From: Fibrobacter sp. UWB13
GTDB lineage: Bacteria > Fibrobacterota > Fibrobacteria > Fibrobacterales > Fibrobacteraceae
Assembly: GCF_900177805.1 (NCBI RefSeq)
Contig: NZ_FXAX01000001.1
Location: 124,001-188,000 of the forward strand
Reading direction: 5' to 3'
DNA: 64,000 nt
The notes under the pieces were generated by a model. The model did not search any database. It was not told the DNA's origin and saw only the letters and a list, made by a program, of their open reading frames with translations. Positions 58,215 to 64,000 of this stretch are shown in pieces; within the stretch, counting starts at the first letter, position 1; every line of letters begins with the position of its first letter. The position numbers were made by a program, and so were the translations under genes.

Positions 58215-59294
58215 TTAAATCGACTTGACGAATGCCGTTATCTTCTTATACAATTCAGGGCATTGCACTATGATGAACATCATTGTTGACGGGTACAGCG
58301 AAGACGAATACAAGTTTGCGAAATGAGCCTGCGCTTCACGGAATTTTTCGCCTGAAAGAAACTCAAAATATGCGGCAAAGTTCGTCGCCACTTTATTCAC
58401 CTTTGCGGTATCTTTCTCATCGTAGTTTTTCGTTTCTATAAAGCGGAAAACGGATTCGTTCACGGCGGCAAGTTCCGGTGTAGAGCATTTTTTGAGTGTG
58501 GTCTTTTGCTTTGCAAAATCATCAAGCAAAATTTCCTTCGCGCTTGGCAAGCGTTTTTGGTTGATTGTCGCAAAGAACTTGGTTGCGGCAGGCATGCCGA
58601 TGATGCCTGCAATGATGGTTCTCAAAAGCGGAGAGACCTCGTTCGTCTGCAATATCTTCGAAACACGTTCCCATCCGCGACGGTCTGGCGACTTTTCGAG
58701 TCCTTGATCCTCGCGAGTAAACGCAGCACCGTCAAGCATTTCTGGATTTTCAGAGATGAAATCAATCACGCGGCTGTCGAGCCCTACCTTCGAAGCCCAC
58801 AATAGCCATTCCTGTGCGGTTGGCTTAAATTCGTAGATGTTGAATCTGCTCACAAGCGCCGGATCCAAATCCGTCAACTGGTATTCTTCGCCGTCGTTCA
58901 CCGCGCTAATCACACGCGAACCCTCTGGCAACTTGCGACCCGCAAGCGTTCGATTCAGAGTCAAGTCCATAATGGTCTGCAGCACTTCAGGGCGGGCGCG
59001 GTTCAGTTCATCTAAAAACAGCACTACAGGTTTGCCATCGGTCGGGAACCAATACGGCGGCATAAAAATCGTTTTGCCCGTAGCTTCGTCAAGTCGCGGG
59101 AGTCCGATTAAATCGCCAGGATCGCTCATTTGCCCCAAAAACAGAATTACCACACGTTCGCCACGTGCCGTAAAGAATTTCTCTAGAATCTGCGATTTTC
59201 CGATACCATGCTTGCCTGTGAGCATGATATTCTGCGATGTGGGCGTCGCCGCCAATAAATTTTCCAATTCTTGTGCATTTATACGTACTGACAT
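58215..59294 (-). CDS. MoxR-type AAA+ ATPase
   Basis: 359 aa. Walker A GKHGIGKS (residues 27-34), a MoxR-like DPGDLIGLP, Walker B VVLFLDELNRA and the NDGEEYQLTDLDPALVSRF sensor/Arg region. MoxR ATPases usually act with a vWA partner, here the next gene. The C-terminal 130 residues are helical. It starts 8 nt after the upstream unknown gene. Confidence 0.92.
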   Translation of the reverse strand: MSVRINAQELENLLAATPTSQNIMLTGKHGIGKSQILEKFFTARGERVVILFLGQMSDPGDLIGLPRLDEATGKTIFMPPYWFPTDGKPVVLFLDELNRARPEVLQTIMDLTLNRTLAGRKLPEGSRVISAVNDGEEYQLTDLDPALVSRFNIYEFKPTAQEWLLWASKVGLDSRVIDFISENPEMLDGAAFTREDQGLEKSPDRRGWERVSKILQTNEVSPLLRTIIAGIIGMPAATKFFATINQKRLPSAKEILLDDFAKQKTTLKKCSTPELAAVNESVFRFIETKNYDEKDTAKVNKVATNFAAYFEFLSGEKFREAQAHFANLYSSSLYPSTMMFIIVQCPELYKKITAFVKSI

Positions 59295-59302
59295 GCTTAC
59301 CT

Positions 59303-60052
59303 CTATTTTTTTAAGAATTCCTTTGTCATCGAAATGTCTATTGGGAACGGTAGCGTATTAAGCAAATTTTCGATATTCTTGAGTATCTCGGGTATAACAG
59401 GAATTCTTTTAGTGAAATTTTTTTCGTTTAGCGATATTTCAATTATTCTCTTTTCGCTAATTTTAATTTGGAGTGAAAAATATTTTCCTTTGTCTGTTAA
59501 ATTCCATTCATAGCCCAATGGCGATAGCATCTGCGAAACGCACGCTTTTAAGCTTGATTTTGCCATTTCCTTAAGCTTGATTTTTTTTGCAAATTCAACT
59601 TTTTTAGTTTCGAGAGCGGCAAAATATGCGGAAAAATTGTTGATAAAATTCTCAATGTTCTTCATGGTCAGCGACAAATCACAAGTGTCGATCCTGTGAG
59701 TATATGGGTCAATTCCTTCGGTGCTAAAATGCATATAGTACAGCGAATCCGACAAAATGAATTCAACGGACGCTGATGCGTCAAGCGTAAAGATAACCCT
59801 GATGCCACATATTTTATCGCCTTGCTGGAACATATCCCGTTGGAGCGCATTACCTTGACTTCTGCCCGACCTTACTATATTGCATTTGCATTCTGGAAAG
59901 CGGTTTTTCATCTCATTGTACGCGCAAAGGATCTCGCCTTCAGAAGGCGCACACCCACGCTCTCCAGAAACAAGAAGCCCGCAAACCAGTTTTTCCCAAT
60001 ACTTGCGGGCAAACTGTTCAAAACTTTCTTTTTTGATAATCTTGCTACTCAT
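59303..60052 (-). CDS. Unknown protein, first gene of the MoxR/vWA operon
   Basis: 249 aa. ATG at 60052 preferred; a TTG 12 nt upstream is also possible. The N-terminal helix is basic (MSSKIIKKESFEQFARKYWEKL). The middle is a beta-rich region (ICGIRVIFTLDASASVEFILSDSLYYMHFSTEG) and the C-terminus repeats a similar strand order (FSLQIKISEKRIIEISLNEKNF). No family recognised. Its position suggests a substrate or adaptor of the MoxR/vWA pair. Confidence 0.65.
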   Translation of the reverse strand: MSSKIIKKESFEQFARKYWEKLVCGLLVSGERGCAPSEGEILCAYNEMKNRFPECKCNIVRSGRSQGNALQRDMFQQGDKICGIRVIFTLDASASVEFILSDSLYYMHFSTEGIDPYTHRIDTCDLSLTMKNIENFINNFSAYFAALETKKVEFAKKIKLKEMAKSSLKACVSQMLSPLGYEWNLTDKGKYFSLQIKISEKRIIEISLNEKNFTKRIPVIPEILKNIENLLNTLPFPIDISMTKEFLKK

Positions 60053-60069
60053 ACGTTTATCCAACGTAT

Positions 60070-60104
60070 AATATAGAACTCGTATGCGTCAAATATTGAC
60101 GTAT
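60070..60104 (-). promoter_or_regulatory. Operator-promoter site C (MoxR/vWA operon)
   Basis: Minus strand: ATACGTCA-N5-TGACGCAT (60084-60104), 8 bp, TATATT (60070-60075). A second inverted repeat ATACGTT-N5-AACGTAT (60051-60069) lies between the -10 and the start codon. Confidence 0.8.
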
Positions 60105-60113
60105 TTGAAAGTG

Positions 60114-60857
60114 TTAAGAATGTTCACCGGCATTGCTGCCGACTTCTTTTAACTTTAATTCTTGTATCAGCGTTTCTATGCGGCAGGGGGCATCATCGTC
60201 ACGAAGCATATTCACCGGTTGAGTACGAGGGTTACGGTTTTCGTTTTTAAGGTTTTCCTGATACTTTTCGTTCGCGACCTTCCACTTGTCTAAAAAATTT
60301 TCAACGAATCTTTTGGCATCTGCGGTAAAGGCGTCGGTAACGATGTGGTAATACCTCCAGGGGGGACGATTCTTGATGTTGTGGATTTCTTGCTTGCAAT
60401 GGGGGCAGAATGCCGATGCGTAGCTCATTCCCGAGCCGTGCGAACCTCCGAATCTGTAGATGTACGCTGTTGCGCCACAGCCGCACTCGACTTGGAACTG
60501 TTCTTCCTCCCAAATTTTCAGGAGTGAGGCTAGCCTCAAGTTTATTGTCACTCGGGCACTACCGAAATTCAGATCCTTCCAGGTCAACGCCTTGGCAAAA
60601 CCCACGAAACCACTCAACGCGTAATGGACATCGATATCCGCATATCGGGGCGTCGCGAGAATTTTATTCTTGTGGCGAAGAATTAGGTCAAGTTCCTGGT
60701 ACAGCAACTTGCGCTTACGATTTTGCCGCCTTTCGAGCCACTCGGAGTAAAACTTCTGCTCCGATTCCTCTTGGTTAACGGCATCCGTCACAAGTGAGAC
60801 GCCTTTTTGCTGGCGTCTGCTGAACTGTGTGAACCCTTCTTTGATGGTTTGGGACAT
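60114..60857 (-). CDS. Zinc-ribbon protein, unknown function
   Basis: 247 aa. N-terminal basic helical part (ERRQNRKRKLLYQELDLILRHKNKI), then a zinc ribbon CGCG ... CPHC at about residues 130-165 with YRFGGSHGSGMSYASAF between the pairs. The domain beginning ITSNARVTINLRL resembles SprT-like zinc ribbons, though no HExxH is present. AAGGAG precedes the ATG. The promoter region has a different palindrome (ATGCAT arms, 60907-60930) and no copy of the four-site motif. Confidence 0.65.
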   Translation of the reverse strand: MSQTIKEGFTQFSRRQQKGVSLVTDAVNQEESEQKFYSEWLERRQNRKRKLLYQELDLILRHKNKILATPRYADIDVHYALSGFVGFAKALTWKDLNFGSARVTINLRLASLLKIWEEEQFQVECGCGATAYIYRFGGSHGSGMSYASAFCPHCKQEIHNIKNRPPWRYYHIVTDAFTADAKRFVENFLDKWKVANEKYQENLKNENRNPRTQPVNMLRDDDAPCRIETLIQELKLKEVGSNAGEHS

Positions 60858-60906
60858 AAAAATCTCCTTTTTGCCGTCTTTAGCATTTTGTGCGTGTTTT
60901 GATGTT

Positions 60907-60930
60907 ATGCATGTATTTGAATGTATGCAT
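60907..60930. promoter_or_regulatory. 24-bp imperfect palindrome upstream of the zinc-ribbon gene
   Basis: ATGCAT at both ends with near-complementary inner bases; located about 50 nt upstream of the start codon. Possible operator of a different kind. Confidence 0.4.
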
Positions 60931-61084
60931 GATTGTTATCGTGAAACAAGGAGATTTTGTAAAAAGATTGTCTTAGATTTTTTTGACAATCCTAATCATT
61001 TTTGTGAAAGAGCAGTCTATTCTTTAATAAAAGAATTAGATTACTTGTTAAATAATTAACAGAACTTAGAATGGATTTCTGCTT

Positions 61085-62140
61085 ATGAACATCTTTAAGA
61101 TTTTATCATCCAATGATGGAACATTAAAAGAGCCGAACGTTTCGTCTTTTTTGGCCTATCTATTGGATCCCAATGAAGACCATGGTTTAGGAGATTCCCT
61201 TTTAAAAAGTATTCTTTCCGACTTCGAATCTTTAAAGGATAAAGATTTTTCAGATTACGATGTGGAAGTAAATCCAGAATACAAAGTGGACATTGATGAT
61301 GCTGTCCTCAAAACAGATAAAGAATCGAATAAAAAACATCGAGATATAGATATAGTCATTCTTTTTTGGAAAAAAGAAAAAAAATCAAAAACTGAACAAA
61401 AAAACAAGCTCAATGCTCCCGAATTAATTTTATGTCTCGAAAACAAAATCAAGGATGCGTCTATTGAAAAAAATCAACTAAATGATGAATCAAAAGGAAT
61501 AACAAAACAGTTTCAAAAGGGGACTGATATATACTTTTGTTATCTAACACTCCAAAAAACAGAAGCTTCAGATAACGTTTTTGAAAATTTTGTTTATGAC
61601 CAACAAAGAAAAATTCATCTGTATTGGAAAAATGACAATACCAATGAAAAAAATTCAATATTAGAAAAAATCCTTGCTATTTTGGAGCTGGAACGCAATG
61701 GCGAAATAGATCCCATATCTGAAGAATCCATATTCCTTTTAAAATCATTCATTGGTTTTATTCGAGCCAATTTTAGCAGTTTTATCGAAAAGAAAAATGC
61801 CAATCATGAACGCAGAATATACGGTAAACCCGTTATTGATTTTTTCCGAGATTTCTATAATAAAATGGAGATAAATAAAGATTATAGTGATAAAGAAATC
61901 AAACAATCCATAAAGGAAGCAATATTCAAAGAATCTGGAGTAGAGCCAAACTCAGGAACGATTCAATGCCATTTATATCAGACAACTGTGAATGACGACA
62001 ATCGATTGCATTATTCTGTAAGTGAAAAGAACCATAAGGACAGGGATTTTTTCTATATGATAAATCCAAAATCCAAAAATAAAGTCCTGCGAAAGTACAT
62101 TTCAGGTATGCCCGAAATTGAAGTAAAATTCAATAAATAA
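61085..62140 (+). CDS. PD-(D/E)XK nuclease-family protein, AT-rich
   Basis: 351 aa. N-terminal FKILSSNDGTLKEPNVSSFLAYLLDPNEDHGLGDSLLKSIL is typical of PDDEXK-type proteins of defence islands. The catalytic core is plausible in HRDIDIVILFW ... APELILCLENKIKD, giving D-(x)n-ExK, with NQL after it. The coding sequence is much more AT-rich than neighbours, with long Lys/Asn/Asp runs, which points to horizontal transfer. It may be an endonuclease effector or an unrelated cargo gene. Confidence 0.72.
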   Translation: MNIFKILSSNDGTLKEPNVSSFLAYLLDPNEDHGLGDSLLKSILSDFESLKDKDFSDYDVEVNPEYKVDIDDAVLKTDKESNKKHRDIDIVILFWKKEKKSKTEQKNKLNAPELILCLENKIKDASIEKNQLNDESKGITKQFQKGTDIYFCYLTLQKTEASDNVFENFVYDQQRKIHLYWKNDNTNEKNSILEKILAILELERNGEIDPISEESIFLLKSFIGFIRANFSSFIEKKNANHERRIYGKPVIDFFRDFYNKMEINKDYSDKEIKQSIKEAIFKESGVEPNSGTIQCHLYQTTVNDDNRLHYSVSEKNHKDRDFFYMINPKSKNKVLRKYISGMPEIEVKFNK

Positions 62141-62262
62141 CTGTCACGAGTATTGCTTCAACGATTCGCTTGGAGCTGTCGCTGAACAAATGATTTTGTT
62201 TAAACTTTTTTTATACGTAAGAAATACTGCAGGATTCTAGTGTATTCGGTCTTTTACAAAAA

Positions 62263-63300
62263 TTACTCGCCGTAATTTTCAAGCAGGTATTTAGCGTAGT
62301 CCCTGAGACTATTCCGCAGTGACGCTGGCTTTATGACGCGGGCGGCTGTCGTGTAAGATGTAATCCAGTTTACTAAGAGCTGGTTGACATCCGCTTTCAT
62401 TGTCACCAAGATTTTGGCATTGCGCAATACTCGCATGTGCATGGATTGGTTGAACTTGTTTTCCATAAGGTAGTTGCGTACCCGCCATTCAAATTCGATT
62501 TCGATATCTTCGAGATGCGGTTCCTGTTCGCTCATGAACGCAGCTCCCGATGCGACTTGTCTACGCAATTTGTCTATGACTTTTGGATTTTCGACAAACG
62601 TTTCCTTTGAAAGCTTGACTTGGAGAATTCGGCGGAATTTTAGCGTGTAGGTGGCGCCCTTGACTTTTTCCGATTCGCAGGCCACATAAATTTCGTTTTG
62701 ATAGACGATAATCATCAAGGGAATGCGCGTAGATTTTCTTTCGGACGTAGAAGGACCCATAAACGTCGTCGCGCCCATATAAAAAACATCTATTTTGCGG
62801 TGCTCGTGAATTGCTTGTAGAATGATTCGCAGTTTTTCGCTGGAGTCTTCCTCGAAATCTGGCGGCGTACCCATGAACAAAATCTTCGAGTTGAGTTCGT
62901 CACCGAGATGTCTGAGAGTTTTTTGTTCGCTGTTCGGCAGGCTTTTTTCGATACGCTCTAGGAGCTGTGTAATGGTTTCGCTTGTCGCTGGGTAAATATT
63001 CGCGATGCGCTTGAGGAACACGAAGTGGAGCATCGTGTTTTCGAAATTCGGGAACAGGAGCCTTTCTGCATTGCGGAGCGCCGAGGTGTAATACGACGTG
63101 CGTCCAACAGTATCGACGGCGATGTAGCGACCACCATCCATCTCCGAAAGGAATCGCATGTCGCGCTGCACATTGCGGCGTTCTTCTGCGGGTATGTTGA
63201 ACGATTCCATCAAATCGTTGATAGTGAATTTCTTTTCCGGGTTAGAAATCACTTTTGCAAAAAGTTGCACAGTCCGTTCGCCACGCGTCATGTCCGCCAT
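62263..63300 (-). CDS. WYL-domain transcriptional regulator
   Basis: 345 aa; ATG at 63300 after AGGAG. N-terminal winged helix-turn-helix (VQLFAKVISNPEKKFTINDLMESFNIPAEERRNVQRDMRFLSEM). The WYL domain spans about residues 160-255 (AIHEHRKIDVFYMGATTF, RIPLMIIVYQNEIYVACESEK, TLKFRRILQVKLSKETF), and a C-terminal extension follows. WYL proteins sense nucleic-acid ligands and act as activators or repressors of defence and DNA-damage genes. Its own promoter carries site D, so it is probably autoregulated. Confidence 0.9.
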   Translation of the reverse strand: MADMTRGERTVQLFAKVISNPEKKFTINDLMESFNIPAEERRNVQRDMRFLSEMDGGRYIAVDTVGRTSYYTSALRNAERLLFPNFENTMLHFVFLKRIANIYPATSETITQLLERIEKSLPNSEQKTLRHLGDELNSKILFMGTPPDFEEDSSEKLRIILQAIHEHRKIDVFYMGATTFMGPSTSERKSTRIPLMIIVYQNEIYVACESEKVKGATYTLKFRRILQVKLSKETFVENPKVIDKLRRQVASGAAFMSEQEPHLEDIEIEFEWRVRNYLMENKFNQSMHMRVLRNAKILVTMKADVNQLLVNWITSYTTAARVIKPASLRNSLRDYAKYLLENYGE

Positions 63301-63355
63301 AAAAACTCCTGAGGTTGTTCAATTCAAAATATAATCAAAATGGAAAGCTCAGGAG

Positions 63356-63390
63356 AATGTACATCCTGTGTGCGACAAATGCGGTCGCAT
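63356..63390 (-). promoter_or_regulatory. Operator-promoter site D (wyl gene)
   Basis: Minus strand: ATGCGACC-N5-TGTCGCAC (63370-63390), 8 bp, TACATT (63356-63361). A second possible -10 (TATATT) lies closer to the start at about 63327-63332. Confidence 0.7.
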
Positions 63391-63400
63391 GGGGGAGGGC

Positions 63401-63434
63401 AAAAAAACAGGTGCTCCGCTTGGAACACCTGTTT
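63401..63434 (-). terminator. Terminator of the gene at the window end
   Basis: AAACAGGTG and CACCTGTTT arms with an inner stem, followed on the minus strand by a T-run of seven. Confidence 0.85.
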
Positions 63435-63485
63435 AAAGTTTATGGATGCAAAAACGTAGCTTACAAGTAATTGCATTAATCCGTA

Positions 63486-63556
63486 AGAGAATAAGTCGCT
63501 AAGCGAACAATTCGCAGCCGAAGGCGAGGACCTGTGAGCGTGCGAGCTTATTCTCT
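63486..63556 (-). other. Structured 3' untranslated element
   Basis: AGAGAATAAG-TCGC at one end pairs with GCGA-G-CTTATTCTCT at the other, enclosing about 40 nt. It lies between the last stop codon (63569) and the terminator (63405), so it is transcribed. Could be an RNA-processing site or small RNA. Confidence 0.5.
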
Positions 63557-63568
63557 GCAGCTTGCTTT

Positions 63569-64000
63569 TTACTTGTAGAGCAATGCGAACACCATACCCG
63601 GACGGAAGTACTTACCAGCGGTGTACTTCAATGCCGTGCTGTGGAGGAGCGTGAAGAGCTCGTTCACATCGACCTTATTGCTCTTGGCAATGGCGCCGAA
63701 AGCCTTCGTGAAGGCGGCGAGATTGCGCGGGAGCTTCGGGCTGATGCGGGAGTCGGCGAGGAGTGCGCCCTTCTTCAGGAGTTCCTTGAGCATCTTGTCG
63801 GCGGCAGTTGCGCTGAGGCCGAATTTTGCGACGAGTGCTTCCGGGTGGAGGCGGCAAGAACCGTTGAATCCTTCCGGTGCAGCGAACGGAACGCGTGCTT
63901 CGTCATAGAGGTTTCCGATCATGGAATCAGCGAGCACGGAGGCTTCCTTTTCCAAACCGTGGAACATCATGGCGGTCATGATGCTGTACTGAATACCAAT
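63569..64000 (-). CDS. Hypothetical protein, 5' end outside the window
   Basis: The frame is open to base 64000, so only the C-terminal 143 codons are seen; an internal ATG at 63979 is probably not the start. The visible part is helical (LHPEALVAKFGLSATAADKMLKELLKKGALLAD) and ends KYFRPGMVFALLYK. No family recognised. Base composition matches the core genome. Confidence 0.6.
   Translation of the reverse strand: MGIQYSIMTAMMFHGLEKEASVLADSMIGNLYDEARVPFAAPEGFNGSCRLHPEALVAKFGLSATAADKMLKELLKKGALLADSRISPKLPRNLAAFTKAFGAIAKSNKVDVNELFTLLHSTALKYTAGKYFRPGMVFALLYK

Noticed and set aside
50602-63390. Known defence systems such as BREX, DISARM, CBASS or Zorya
   Set aside because: No methyltransferase, phosphatase PglZ, cyclase, ZorA/B or other hallmark gene was found; only the WYL regulator and ATPases overlap in kind.
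50602-63390. Prophage or integrative element
   Set aside because: No integrase, transposase, structural or lysis genes, and no flanking direct repeats were seen.

Overview
The window is most likely from a Fibrobacter chromosome (phylum Fibrobacterota, F. succinogenes group). It encodes a FISUMP-type lipoprotein (the Fibrobacter succinogenes major paralogous domain), several lipoproteins with poly-Ser linkers, a cytoplasmic GH8 oligoxylanase and a Gram-negative envelope gene set. Most genes look chromosomal and housekeeping, with moderate G+C. The stretch 50.6-63.4 kb is accessory in character.

Layout. 0-5 kb: a truncated M23 peptidase, tRNA-Ala, a cyclophilin, and pyrR-pyrB-pyrC', where the dihydroorotase homologue has lost its metal ligands. 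4.6-11.4 kb: a PilZ protein, then a type IV pilus alignment/secretin operon pilM-N-O-P-Q with an enlarged PilP. 11.4-16.4 kb: greA-holA, argJ, an outer-membrane protein and a YqhD-like alcohol dehydrogenase, followed by three 36-bp palindromes. 16.6-20.9 kb: GH8-FISUMP pair, thioredoxin-reductase-like protein with a radical SAM protein, and tRNA-Pro beside a hairpin-rich element flanked by a copy of the tRNA 3' end. 20.9-29.7 kb: Smr, LpxL-like acyltransferase, UDP-sugar pyrophosphorylase, mraY, a LysE-type exporter with an in-frame palindrome, nrnA, a HAD phosphatase, a DegT aminotransferase and rpsT. 29.9-36.4 kb: an MglA-like GTPase, roadblock protein, DUF2914 protein and two large outer-membrane proteins in one operon, ending in a 243-bp partial duplication. 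37-41.3 kb: rpmE2, a lipoprotein, and a compact operon of three YGV-motif lipoproteins plus a radical SAM/SPASM enzyme. 41.5-50.4 kb: two glycosyltransferases, a DUF4261-like protein, a tyrosine phosphatase, purC, a two-domain lipoprotein and a diguanylate cyclase.

50.6-63.4 kb is the part most likely to be new. It holds a tandem AAA+ ATPase; an operon of a DnaB-like protein with a destroyed Walker A plus two unknown proteins; an operon of an unknown protein, a MoxR-type AAA+ ATPase and a DUF2201/vWA protein; a zinc-ribbon protein; an AT-rich PD-(D/E)XK-like nuclease; and a WYL regulator. Four promoters (AAA gene, DnaB-like operon, MoxR/vWA operon, wyl itself) each carry the same 21-bp inverted repeat, ATRCGWCA-N5-TGWCGYAT with at most one mismatch per half-site, placed exactly 8 bp upstream of a TAYATW -10 hexamer. 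I read this as one co-regulated module, probably switched on by its own WYL protein. Its function (anti-phage, DNA-damage response or other) is not shown by the sequence.

Sequence-level themes: 7-bp-periodic repeats beside several start codons, promoters whose -10 box lies only 7-9 nt from the start codon (probable leaderless mRNAs), and GC-rich discriminators shared by the two tRNA promoters. No IS element, prophage, rRNA or CRISPR array is visible. No gene-free stretch exceeds 300 bp once the RNA genes and sites below are counted.
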